Source of the DNA: Trichoplax sp. H2
Lineage: Eukaryota > Placozoa > Uniplacotomia > Trichoplacea
Reading direction: 5' to 3'
Assembly: GCA_003344405.1 (NCBI GenBank)
Contig: NOWV01000193.1
Coordinates: 1-64,000 of the forward strand
Length of the DNA: 64,000 nt
A program made the position numbers and the translations under genes. This document shows, piece by piece, positions 48,201-64,000 of this stretch (positions are counted from its first letter, which is position 1; each line of letters begins with the position of its first letter). The notes beneath the pieces were generated by a model. That model searched no databases and was not told the origin of the DNA. It was given only the letters and a program-made list of their open reading frames with translations.

Positions 48201-49219
48201 CATTCTCTAATTAATCATGAATTGACAATTTAAGATTGAAATGATCATTACCTTACTATAATAGTAATACTATGTTTTTTTAATATTAACATTCCAATAC
48301 TGTTGTCGACTTCATCATCATATCGTAATGATTGATGCTCTTGTAAACCTATGAGATATACCCGTCAATTAGTATAGTACTATACTGCCGTGATAATTCA
48401 GTAATAGAGAAAATTTATTCAGAAGTCTTAAAAATATTTCTGATTTTGCATGTATATCAAACTGATTTATGATAGCATTACAGCTGACATATGCACTAAT
48501 ACTACAAATTCAAGTAAACCAAGTTTTTGACATATTAACTAATTGTCATCTAGTATTATTCTAAGATAGCTCATGTTAATCATTTGAACCAAAATTATAG
48601 TTAAATCCTTTCTGTTAGATGTCTTTAATACAAAGTTTTTTCCGTCTTAAAATTTAATATTATTTGCATATAGGAATATTACATTTTCAATGTGCAAGCG
48701 ATTAAATAGTACGGCAAATATATTCCACAACAATTTGCTTTCCATTAATATCCAATTTAATCTATGCTTTTATTTCTGTTGAGCTATATAAAAGGGCGCA
48801 AACGTACTATAACAACAGCGTTAATCTTAGACTATTAATGAGTAATTACTACCTATAATATTATTTAATATATGTTGCTTTCTCGTTGTAGGTCTGTCCC
48901 AAGACAAACTCATCCGAAAGAGTCGATACTTATTGCAAGAAAAAATTTTTCGGTTACTCCTGCAGTAACCGAATTTGTTTCAGTTCAAAAAAGAAATGGG
49001 AATTCTACAACTTCTGTTGGATTACCCAGTGCTGGCATACTTTCTGGTGCTCATGATAACCCACATCATGAAAACTATGAAATGTCTCATCTAAATAATG
49101 GAAATCATCATGGCAATCAACCAAAAATTACAATTACTCCAGATACCGAAGATGCACCGACTAAACTGCCTGGAAGTCACACCAACAACAATTTTGATAA
49201 CCATGATCGATTAGTTTAA
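45218..49219 (+). CDS. EGF-repeat type I transmembrane protein
   Basis: Secreted-pathway, cell-surface protein. Four exons fit by phase: 45218-46241, a 62-bp exon 47002-47063, 47783-48165 and 48892-49219. The start is the Met before FTGHQLVICLLIAFQFQATI, a signal peptide. An N-terminal Cys-containing, Asn-glycosylation-rich domain of about 180 residues follows (many NxS/T). Then come at least three EGF-like repeats (CNGHGSCN to CDKDAIGRYC; CYVNPCSNNASC to CQEGYTGKNC; CQSNPCQNNNPC to CSIAYYGTYC) and a partial fourth ending YQCVSNQGSYKC. A membrane-proximal segment with CNCNF precedes the helix IGIGAAVFFVLVLLLLVWIF, the stop signal MRIRRK, and a His/Asn-rich tail ending NHDRLV. The ligand or partner is unknown; it is not clearly Notch or Delta. 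Confidence 0.88.
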
Positions 49220-51093
49220 GAATTCCACGTTTACAACTCAGCATACCGTAATTCTAGATATAAGCAATTGGCTTGGAACAGTTTTAGCGGCCAAAATCAT
49301 TTTTAATCATCTTAATTATTTATTTTGTTATGATAATCATAAATGTTGAACTTAGCATTTGTAAAGATGCTGAATAATTAATTATTTTTTAATGCCGATA
49401 TTTTAACCGAATAACCTGTAATATGTGCAGTAAGTAAAGTAAATTAAATTGAAGTCACCGAGAATCACAAAATAATTTTTACTGGTATAACAGCAGTTGT
49501 TACCGAATCTCATGCACAATCGGCATTAATGATAATAGTTTAGCTTGCACTCTGGCAAGTTATGGTTTAGCCCTATATGTATAATTTCAACTAGTATGAC
49601 CAATTTAATGCCAAAATATTCGTTGTACTTTGAGTAACCCTGGCAAATAAGTTTATCACCTAATTTTGATAAGCTATTCATTTGCATAGATTATATTTTC
49701 GAACAGAAATCACGTTAATCGATTGTATATCAATCTAGAATGTAATTTAATCATTTTACTAGTATTATAAAAATTATTAACGTGCATATTTCTGTCCATA
49801 ATCTTCATAAGTCATAGCACATTATTCACGAAGTGTAATAAAAAATCTCTTGAAAAAATTCCTAGAAATGATATTATTGACATTCCGTACGTCATAACTT
49901 TCCTGCTATTTTAGCCAGTTAATAGTGTAAATATCAGTATTACGTCATATGCATCACTGAGTCACTGCAATGGAAAGTACCTTTGAAACGGAAAAAATTT
50001 TCTTGCGCATATTCTGTATCCACTTAAGACAATACAGCTATGAGTTCAGGGAAAATTCTACCGATGACTTAACACGAATTAACAGACACACTTAAGCCAA
50101 ATGGCCAACGCAAAAGGCATACAGTATAAATTGAATTTATGCAGACATAGATATTGTTGCTACTTTGATGTCTGCTGGAAAATGAAACTTAGCCACGATG
50201 ATTTACTGTATTCCTCCCTTCCCATTGTTGCAAGGTAGTAGCTATTTATATTGAGGCAAGCTACAGTTCCTCTTGTCCAGGTTAACGTTAAAACTGTTCT
50301 TTTTATGGTTATTAACAACTACGTTGTTATAGTTAAATAATGATGATCAATTGAACAATTATTTTACCCGTACTGCAACGAGTTCCTAATGCATAAATGA
50401 TTTACGAATTGCAATCATCAGAATAGTGGATGGTCTAAATTTTTTATGTATACCAGATTGGTTTCTAAGTTAATACTACTACTACTACTACTAGCATATT
50501 GAACGAAAGCCACATACCATTTGATAAAGCCTAAGGGCAATGAAATCTTGTATATTTCTAATGACTACGCGGAAATATCAATTAAAGGAACTCTCTTCCT
50601 CCGACATCACATCACAATAGCAACCGTAATAACCTGTAGCATATAGATTAATTCCAATAAATGGCTTCTACTAACTGTACTTTGCTGCTAATAATTATGT
50701 TACGACCAAAGTTACTTTAAAACTCCCGCTATGCAGAATATCCGGGTATCATCATAACCTTTAACGTCAGTGCACTTTCTTAGCAACAAGCCCTAGATGG
50801 TTCATAACTCAACTACTCCGGCCGAGTGTGTCAGATAATAATCACCATACATAAATTTGTAAATTCCATGCAGTACTACCTTTATGGAAATTAAATACTG
50901 TATACATTTCATGAGTAAATAAAAAGTGGGAGCGAACCCACTAACTTAATTTATTACGATTACTAGCAACATAAGCTATTATAATGAGTACAAACCACAT
51001 TCATAGCAAAATTGAGTAGATAATATTAGTCTATAGCAAGGCTATCCTGGCAATCCAAATTTTATACAACAATTAGATGAACTTGTATCCATA
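49220..51093. other. Intergenic region between the EGF gene and SDHA
   Basis: AT-rich, about 1.9 kb, with a short (act)n run near 50478-50495. No gene or array is visible. Confidence 0.5.
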
Positions 51094-55181
<4,088 letters not shown>

Positions 55182-55249
55182 TTCTTCCAAAATCAGACAG
55201 ATTTAGCGATCGATGAACTACGCATGCTTATGTAGTACCATTTTATACA

Positions 55250-55340
55250 GTGTACACTGTACAGTACACGGCAGTACTGTACTGTACTGTACCGTACTGT
55301 ACAGTACAGTACTGTACTGTGTGTGTGTACAGTACTGTAC
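55250..55340. repeat. GTAC-core palindromic array upstream of SDHA
   Basis: Dense array with a short gtgtgtg interruption, starting about 70 bp upstream of the inferred SDHA start. The minus-strand frames here are repeat artefacts. Confidence 0.88.
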
Positions 55341-56349
55341 TTGCGGACCTTGATCTTCTTCTTCTTCGAGTACTCCATGACAGGACTGCATTTTTACCTA
55401 CTTTACTGCCTGAATGGTAGCTAACAGTAATCGCTAATGACAGATAGAGTTGAATTCCTACAGCGAGATCCATTCTACAGACTGCACTGTATTATATAAA
55501 CGTACAGTATGTTCAATTTTGTAGAAAGACCACTAGATTAAAAGGGAGGGACTGTCAACAACAGTTAACTGTTCATGGCGCAGAATGTTTAAGTTGACTA
55601 CTTTACTAGTCATTCGACTGTATCGAAAGACTAATCAGGCACGGTACAACGTGCCTTGCGCAACCAATTTTCGTTATGAAGTGTTTTAGTAACATTTTCC
55701 ATAGCTTGAAATAACGGTCATCATGGTCAAAGTACACACTCAGTGTTATTCGTGCATTTGTGAAGGAGGTGGATGATTATATAGTTGACACTGTCGTGGT
55801 AAAAGAAAACCTCCATGATAGAATTACACTTTGAAACACGAGTAATTTGGTCATGATCCTGTACTCTGTACAGTCTACAGGCCCAGTAGTTGAACTATCT
55901 GCACATACTTAGGGTGTCCCATAAGTCTTTCCCGGTGATTGAAATTATATGGAATTATAATTTTAAGTCCTTATTCCATAAATTTGGTATCACTTGATTG
56001 GAAATAAGACGCTTTATCCGAATATGTAATTTAAATTGATATAAAATGAGTTAAAGTTACGAATATTAGCATTTCAAGCCCAAAATACTTCTATACTATA
56101 CGTGTATGACAGTATTCAGTAACTCTGTACTTTATTATTTACAGTGCAGTCTATTCCCAGTTTCCCACCATGTTATGTAACACTATTAAACGGACAGTAT
56201 CGCACCGGACCGGGTTGCAGATAAATTACGAGCTCTTTGTTGTACTGTACTGTATCGTACCATACCGTATGTGCTGTAGGAGCCTATTGAAGTCATAGCC
56301 ATGATAGAGGCATGGACTATTAAGTTAAAAGAAAGTCTTCTGTTAGAAG
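55341..56349. other. Intergenic region with a possible mariner-like end
   Basis: At about 55911 the phrase agggtgtcccataagtcttt resembles terminal repeats of Tc1/mariner-type elements. No matching inverted end was found nearby, so only a weak relic is suggested. No gene is visible. Confidence 0.25.
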
Positions 56350-56476
56350 TCCTTGCACTGTATACGGCAAGCAATAGTAAAACTTTCTTTTCATTTTTGC
56401 TTTACAGTACTGTATAGCAAAAAAGAAAATAAATAAGAAAGTTTTACTATTACTTGCCGTATACAGCACAGTACTA
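56350..56476. repeat. Long inverted repeat (hairpin) centred on a GTAC palindrome
   Basis: The left arm runs from about 56354 (ctgtatacggcaagcaat, agtaaaactttctt, atttttgct). The right arm, to about 56468, is its reverse complement with small changes (agcaaaaaag, aagaaagttttact, attacttgccgtatacag). The arms are about 45-50 bp and the loop is tacagtactgta, the same palindrome that builds the arrays. It could be a MITE or a source of a hairpin RNA. Confidence 0.8.
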
Positions 56477-59400
56477 CGAAATCAAAGTCTGACTTAAGTT
56501 TGAGGATGCTGTGTCGCCCGGCAAGGGCTGCTTTTCTTGCCATTGCTGCGGAATTCTGGAAAACTTTTTAGACTATAGATTGCTTACTAGATCATTGAAC
56601 AGGAATGGAATAAGATTGACGATATCTTATTCTGCTGTGCCTGCTATAGTTCACAATAAAGTTGCCAAACTGAATAGAGATCAAAAATCTGCTGTACTTG
56701 AAAGTTCACACTCTATCAATATCATTTTCGCCTGCCGCGAATGCTTTACTGTCGGTAGATTGAGTCAAAAATACAGTACTAATAATAGAGATGGATTTCA
56801 TCCACGACGATGGTAATAAATCAGTTTTTATCACTAACTTCCTATTAGTTAATCCACGGACTACTGGAAGTCTATGGTTAATTTAATCAATATTTCATTA
56901 ATTATCTTTCTCCAATTTTAAGGATTAAAGCGTCCGCATTGCTAACGGCTGAAAGAGTTACCGTAAGATGTCAAAATGCATATTTAACGAGTAGCACGTA
57001 TAGTACTAATAAAATATCGTGCTTCACTTGCTTTTAGTCGGACCTTTAGTTTACACCGCTATCATAGCAATTATGTCTGACTGTGCTTAAGGCTAATTAT
57101 GGACTTCAAATCTTTCACACCTGAGAATATTAAATAGAAAAAAAAAAAATCGGTTCTCCCTATTCTCTTTATAATTAATTAATTAATTAATCCACTGGCC
57201 TAACAGTAGCTAATACGTAAGATAGAATAGGCAATGGCATTTCCAAAATAGATGAGAATTTAAATTTGAATCTAATCAAATCCATAATATTAACCCATGT
57301 AGCAACGCAACAATGACACTAATTAAATCAGATAGAAAGCCAAAGCCAACTAGAATAGTCAATCTTATGAAATTTGTCTTGTCATGTTGTCATCATCGCT
57401 CCAAATATTGAACTATTACTTGAAATTATTATTGGCCCATTGTAAGCATTGAGAGAATTAAGCATTCCGTAGAATAACATCGCTCTTACTTGTATTAGCC
57501 ACACTTTAATTTCATAAATATATATTTGCGATGGGATTACTAGTTAATATATTGTTCGCTTACACAGTAGCAAATAACAATTAATCTAGCTTTGTCCATA
57601 ATGGATTGCTTGTTTATTCTTATTCATAACCTTTAACGGAGTCTTTTAAGGTGATTTAACTACAACTGACCGTCTGATTATAACTATAATACAGATATCA
57701 CTTCTTATACATGAATTATTCAAGGACAGTTCTCCAGCTGGAACAGTCCTACTTTGTTTTTTATTATGCTCTACTGTAATTACAACAGTTGCACTTTCAA
57801 AGATATTTGATGTTATTGTTGCGACAGCCTCAAGGCATATTGCAACCTTTAATGAAAGTATATAATGGGCAAACATTTGGTAAAATAAATATAATAACGT
57901 ATTAACATGACAGTCGGTAACAAAATATCCAATGACAATATTATCCATTAGCCTATATTAAACTCACTTTTAAAGCGATTATAATAGATTTTGTATTTCA
58001 AAAAATGTTCCACGATAGAGTATTAGCTTATAGAGCAAATTCAAGGAAAGTTTTTTGGATGCTATCTAATATAATTGAAATAATAAAAAGTCTTCTAGCC
58101 GCATCTTTAAATGATAACAGCTCTAATATAAATTTCAGTCTGGAACAGTATATTTCGCCTACAAATGTCTCTTCATATACAGTATACTATTATTTAGCAA
58201 TTAATTAATATATATATACATATAGGATTAACTTTAATTATAAAATGATTAACAACTGCATACTTACGTAACTTCAGAGTGCTGTGAAATGATGTAATTG
58301 GTTACTCATTTAAATTATATGTAAATTATAAACCAAATTTTTAGATATACAGTAGACTAATTTATTCTACAACCAGTAAATCATTTTAACGCAGATGATG
58401 ATGTGATATTATCGCCAACAATGGATAACTCTAAGATATACGGTATATGATTATTCAACGGTGATTCATCGATGACTTAATCAACCATATGGAATAAGAA
58501 CACACTATTGCTTATCCTACCTATTTATTTCGAACAATAAGTGACAAATAGCTATAATTAGGATGAACGATTAGTATTATCGAGAGTATCAACAACCTAA
58601 TCTAAAAATAAATTTTTTTATCTATGAAATAAATCGGTACAAGAATAGCAATTCAAAGGCAACAGTAGACCAGTAGATGTTATGTTGATATCACTTGCCG
58701 CATTTGTAACAATGGGCAGATGATGCCATCTTGAAAGAATCTTTGTACAGCAAACACAGAAAAGAAACGTTAACAGTATTTTTAGCACTTATACTACAAC
58801 CAAACGTTTGATTAGCTTTAGTGCTTGCTTTATAGCTAGAAAGTGAAAATAGATATTGATTCATATTTAATAGTCCAAGGCCTAAAGTTTTTAATTATAT
58901 CCTTGATAGTTATGGCTCTTTTTAATTGTAGTAATAAAGTGATTAGATCTACAATTTATTTTTTTCTTTGAATTTATGTTTCTTTGAAATAGAAATGAAC
59001 TCTAACTTATCTTGCTATTTCCCAATTCAATAGACCTATGCTTGAAAATATTCTGAAGAATATGCCAGTTATCAGATCTAATGTAAAACCTGTATTACAT
59101 TACTAATAAACCTCCAAAATATGGCTTATTTACCGCTAAAGATATGGCTTAGTTTTTAGCTTAGGAATCAAGTGCGCTTATAAGGTTAGCAACAAGGGAA
59201 AAAAATTTATAAATTTATTACAGGTTCAGGATTGCTCGAGATAGTATAGAGGGAATTTTATTGATCAGTATACTATTTATTTGTTCGCCTTCCTGACAAT
59301 TAGCTCATACCATTGAAAATCTAAATGGAGATCCAACAGAAATTGACTCTGTTGATCATATTTCTGTTTTAATCATTATCTAAAAATGTAATTTACCGTA

Positions 59401-60000
59401 CAACTAGTACAGGATACAAACACTTGCCACTGTATCACTTAGACTGCCAGTGTTAATAAGCACATAGAAATTGATTAACCGAAACCAGGTATTAAAGGTA
59501 AAATACGGAGGCTTAAAATAAGCTGTAAGATTATTAATAATTATAAGTATTAGGTAACTTTGTATAATTTTTACCATGTTTTAGCTTGTATAAGTGTGTA
59601 TAAGAAGAAAATAATAGCTACATAATAGTGATTATGCTAAATAATTATTGATTGAGTAAATATTTTGCTATTATAATTGACTCAGCACAGTATTACAGGT
59701 AAAAAAATTAGGATCGCTACAGGTGTACGAAATTTAATTACCACGAATCCTTTACACTTTCTTTCAATTTTAATGAAAATGCGAGTGATAGATATTTTTT
59801 ATCAGTTTTGCCGATTATTACCCAGCAACTATAGTACTTCACGTATTCTTACTCGAACTTGACTGTACGAATAGTTTAGCTGATGCACGATATAACAACA
59901 TTATAAAATAACATTGCGTTGCCACTCGAATTTAGTTATGTGAAATATCACAAATTTCAAAATCATTGCAGATATACTTTACTGTGTTATTTGTACTGCA
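56477..60000. other. AT-rich region without a supportable gene
   Basis: Frames at 56511-56816 (+) and 57646-57948 (-) are open but show no recognisable motif. On the minus strand near 57290-57350 a hydrophobic stretch reads TILVGFGFLSDLISVIVA, perhaps a remnant of a membrane protein. A (taat)n run lies near 57172-57190. Confidence 0.4.
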
Positions 60001-63000
60001 AGATATTGCTATTACCTCCGTCAAATCTTAGAGTTTTTTCAAGTGCTATATGCTAGGGCCATTTGTGACTGTAGCATCCAATGCAAACTCTCCATTTCCC
60101 ATATATTATTATATTGATATATTTAACTAGAGAAGAATAGATCTTTTCTATAGTTAGGCAAGAACGTCAAATTTTTCGTGTTGTAGAAGTAGCTAATCTG
60201 TTCCATCATTACGACAATAAAACTAAAGTGACTCGTAGTAACGGTACGCTACAGAATCATGATAGAACTGGCCTTTGGTGCTTTTATGTATAGGAAACGA
60301 CTTATTATTATTATTCATGCAAGTAACAGTTCTACTCGACCAATTTATGTTTCGTTAAAATGGTTAGATATCAAATAATTTACTTAAAGGTCATTTATAT
60401 CTATCGTTGGATTAGTAGTATTCTAAGAAGCGTGTAAAAGCTAGTAGATAAAATCTATTTAAACGATTGGACAAATTAATAAAAGTTAGTTCTTAGTCCC
60501 TAAGGTTAGAAGTATAACGTAAATCGAAGGCGTACGAATTATTGCGAGATCATAGATTCGATCACAACGTTATCTTGTCACACGGGAGTTTGTGACACAA
60601 GGATAGAAGGATCTAAAGCAACTTGAGCTCTGTTGCAGTTCACGTTAAAATTATTTATTTTATATAGAAAAGAGGAAAGTATGAAAGAATATGAAATGAC
60701 AGCATTAATTGACGAGTAGTTACTCAAATGCGAACTCTGATTGGTTTGTTAAGAATATATTCACGGTCAGATGACATGGCCAATATTTATGATCAACAGA
60801 ATTAAAACTTGTAGAAGTAGGATACAGTAATTGATTACGAAATTTATTACAAAAACAATAATTATTCTATCGATGAGAACGACTCAGTAACCTTCCTACA
60901 GTATTTCGTTCAATATTGCTGAAATATTTTGATGCTGCGAAATTTTAGTGCAGAGACACAGTGAACTCAATATCATAATCCGATATAGAGATGATACTAG
61001 CATACTTATGTTGCGCGACAGTTTGTAATAACAGCTATTGATTATACTTGATACCTAAAATTAAGCCAAGATGATTATTCAATTGGAATAAAATAGGTAT
61101 TTAAAAATGGCAAGCACGTATGACAAGAAGATATAATTACCAATATAGGAGAGAAAAAGTCCGCGGTAAAACTTGAATATATTCAAAGCGTTAGCTAATC
61201 ATAATGTAGTTGAGACAATAAGAGGAAGAAGGAGTGCTAAAAGGCTCCATTCGGAATCATGAAAAGAAAGTAATTACTAACTTTATAAGACTTCCGTTCT
61301 CGACGGTTGAAAGATTTCAATTATATGTCTATTCTCTAAGGGCACACATGCTATTCTTCCCTTAATTCCTCGAGAATGAACTAATTTCATCTATATTGAA
61401 ATGATTAAGTTTACAACCGAGTCCTATATCTTCCCAGGTAGCTGAAGGCTATAATAAACAATAATCAAATCAGTTCTACTGCTGCATTGCCTAAAATACC
61501 GTATAAAACTGAACTAATTGAATTGATGCCATTTTATTTTAGAAAGTCTATAAAAACATAATTGGATTGGAGAGAAAAGTATTAGACCGATTGATATACG
61601 AATAATAAAATCATAAAGGCTGCAATACTACTGTAGTAATTGTTTTCCACGTACAGAATAGGAAGCGGTCTAGACTTTAGATATTATAACTACCAAAATG
61701 AGCTATTATATCATTTGTTTCGAGAAATACTGGTAAAATATGGCACGATCGCGCCTTGAATAAAATAGTATAATTATTAAAATAATTACTCGCATATATA
61801 TTATCTTCACCCTAACTCCTCAATACATTCCAAAATCTATACAGAAACATGGGCTCAGAAATCTGCATTTATTAATTAAATATTAACCAAATCGTATAAC
61901 CATGAAATGTGTAAGCAAAATATATGCCTATCCAACAGAAGAAATCTTTATCTAAAAACAGCTTAATTTATCATGGCGTGGGATTCAAATCAAGTTTCCA
62001 TCTGTACTATTGAAGGGTTAAGTTGATTGTTTTTATATTCCCAATACTGCCAAGCCTCTTTCTATCATATTGATTGCTGCAGCACAGTAGAGTTTTAATG
62101 GATTTATAAGTGAGTAGCCACAACAAAAATAAATCTCCTGTAGGTTTCAGTAATAAGAATTTCACACTTAATGAATTGTTTAAACCATAAATACTGTAGA
62201 GTTGTAATCAGAGTCTATAGAAATCGAGTACTATTAATATATAACTTGAGAAATTTTTTTAACTAATTGGAAGATCTTAATAGTTACTAAACGAAAACTG
62301 AAACGAAAACAATCTGCAAAATCATCATATTATCTTTCTGGATAATTGTTATTTTTAGATACCTCAATATAAAACTTAGATCCTGCTTGATTGTATTTCA
62401 AGAGAAATCCTTCAGAGAGAGAACAGAAATTTAAGCGAATGAATAATTTCGCTTTAAGAGAAAAATTTCCAAATCTATAGCGTGTTATAGAATCTTATTC
62501 TTTGCATCCAAATCGTTCGTGTACAATGCACGTACTACGAATGCGTATACTTATTCTGAGAAAAAAATTTAGTTCTAGTAACATTGCTTAGTATCATATC
62601 TAATTCAGCTACTGCGATGGAATAATTGGGATGATATCAAGAGAGAAGGGATAACAACTCAATTTGACAAAAGAAAATCAATGAACAAAACTATTGATAG
62701 ACTAAAAATTGAATAAAATGAAATCAACAACAGATTGATAATTGTCACAACTGCTCCACAATTCAATGCATTGAAAATTCGTCTGTTAGTTAAACAATTG
62801 TGCCTATTTCCTGACTTCCTTATCATTTAGCAACGGTTCCACTTTCCGCCTGGTGTATTATTTTATTGTTTTCTGGTTACTTTTTGTCACTAAGACGCTA
62901 AACCTGCCGGTATCTGGAAATTTCTGAAGCATTTTTTATTTTATATTCTTTCGTCTTTAAGTGGATTCTCTGAGTCCGTTTCTGCAGATGGGGTTTTCCA

Positions 63001-64000
63001 TTATTTTTATATTATCTCCTGGACTTTAATTTTTATTAGCATTAATCATCCAATTACCTCCAATAGATTCTGCACATCAAATATGTATGAGATATCTAAT
63101 CTAACTATGGCCCATGTTGATTTTTCAAATTAAGTTTTAATCACAGCAATCATAAGATATCAATAGGATCGATTCTCATGATGGATGGCAAGATTTTCGT
63201 TTTACTTTAAAGATCAAGGAAGAATAGAGATAAATAAACAATGGTAACAACTGGCATAAGATATGGGAGACAAATTCAAAACAAAGGGAAAGATATTGAT
63301 GTTACCGAACAATAGTATACAATTTTAAAAGATTGTCGTCAATATCGGCAATTCTATGCCGCCACTAATCAATATCTCGATAAAAGATTTCCACTATCAG
63401 AGTGAATCTCTGCAATAGTTTACCCTTTGACATCAATATTTATATTGGATAAATTTAATAATAATTTAAGATTCTCAACGCTATTTCTAAGCTTCTTTCG
63501 TACTTGCACTATAACTAGAAAGGCAGATGATAATATGTATGTTTCGTAGTAATAGTATGATAAAATATATTATTTTCTTCTTGCAATCATGATCAAGTTA
63601 AGCTCACCATTCCATTTTTTAGCCAGTAGTCATAATGCTATCTAATTGGTTAATATCTTTCAAATAGAATAGTGGATATAACTGAAGGATAGCTGATTAT
63701 TCTTTGTCGGATTTTTTTCCTTTATTGGGCTAGAATACACTTCTATAAAAGTTTAACTATAGACTTCGGAATAACTTGTCTACAAATAATCATACTACGA
63801 AAACATAGTGAAAAACATTGTCAGTAACTATGATAATAATTGGATTGTCCATGCAAAGGAATTGATCATCTTGGATTGTATAGTTTAGACAACAACTCTT
63901 ATTTGCCATCTCAATAGAATACAGTAGTCTTAGTAGAGTGAAGTTAGGAATAAATATCCCCTTATGATGAATGGCATGTCATCAAGAACATGACTATCTT
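60001..64000. other. AT-rich region without a supportable gene
   Basis: Stops are frequent in all frames. The longest coherent piece is a 79-codon plus frame at 62894-63133 that lacks a start codon and is hydrophobic (KFLKHFLFYILSSLSGF, YIISWTLIFISINHPIT). It could be a decayed membrane-protein exon. No RNA gene was seen. Confidence 0.4.

Noticed and set aside
50934-50960. T-arm-like hairpin gtgggagcgaacccac
   Set aside because: The loop is six bases and no acceptor or anticodon stem fits nearby.
57646-57948. Minus-strand frame of 100 codons, considered as a GPCR fragment
   Set aside because: Hydrophobic in part, but no receptor motif, and the surrounding minus-strand sequence is full of stops.

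Overview
The window is nuclear DNA of an early-branching animal, most likely a placozoan (Trichoplax-like). The grounds are AT-rich DNA, dense small GT-AG introns in nearly every gene, and animal-type genes: a relaxin-receptor/LGR-like GPCR, an RNF19-type RBR ubiquitin ligase, a glycyl-tRNA synthetase with a WHEP domain, and an EGF-repeat membrane protein. The species assignment is an inference; the gene families are read from the sequence.

Layout: 2-1075 (+) 3' part of a class A GPCR; about 1290-1995 diverged tandem units; 3163-4951 a duplicated MSH6 promoter and exon 1 on both sides of a 20-N gap; 4829-13156 (+) MSH6; 13643-18270 (-) GARS, tail to tail with MSH6; 18210-19650 repeats with a second gap; 20450-23074 (+) an SDR16C-like dehydrogenase; 24551-26525 (+) RPL7; 28460-29956 (+) a second SDR with the same exon lengths; 31302-33372 (-) RNF19-like RBR ligase; 33.5-37.6 kb several unrecognised exons; 37099-40003 a second large duplicate pair around a third gap; 41299-43893 (+) MRTO4; 45218-49219 (+) an EGF-domain type I membrane protein; 51094-55181 (-) SDHA; 55.5-64 kb AT-rich DNA without a supportable gene.

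The most striking unexplained signal is a family of arrays built from the palindrome GTAC, the cores separated by one base (A or T) or three bases (AGT or ACT). They read the same on both strands and generate false Y/C/T/V/L-rich open frames. They are not scattered at random: an array or short cluster lies about 40-255 bp upstream of the start codon of eight of the nine genes whose start is in the window (MSH6, GARS, both SDRs, RPL7, RNF19, MRTO4, SDHA; only the EGF gene lacks one). This suggests a promoter-associated element. Three local events support unusual behaviour of these arrays: a small inversion between two GARS-promoter copies, a 138-bp element with terminal inverted repeats inserted in a GTAC site in only one of two copies, and a long hairpin whose centre is the same palindrome. 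Two arrays without a known gene nearby (about 34.7 and 37.7 kb) lie next to plausible unannotated exons.

The genes are mostly housekeeping: mismatch repair, tRNA charging, ribosomal protein, ribosome assembly, TCA cycle/respiratory complex II and ubiquitin ligation. There is no operon-like organisation. Exon limits come from reading splice signals and homology by eye; no search was run.
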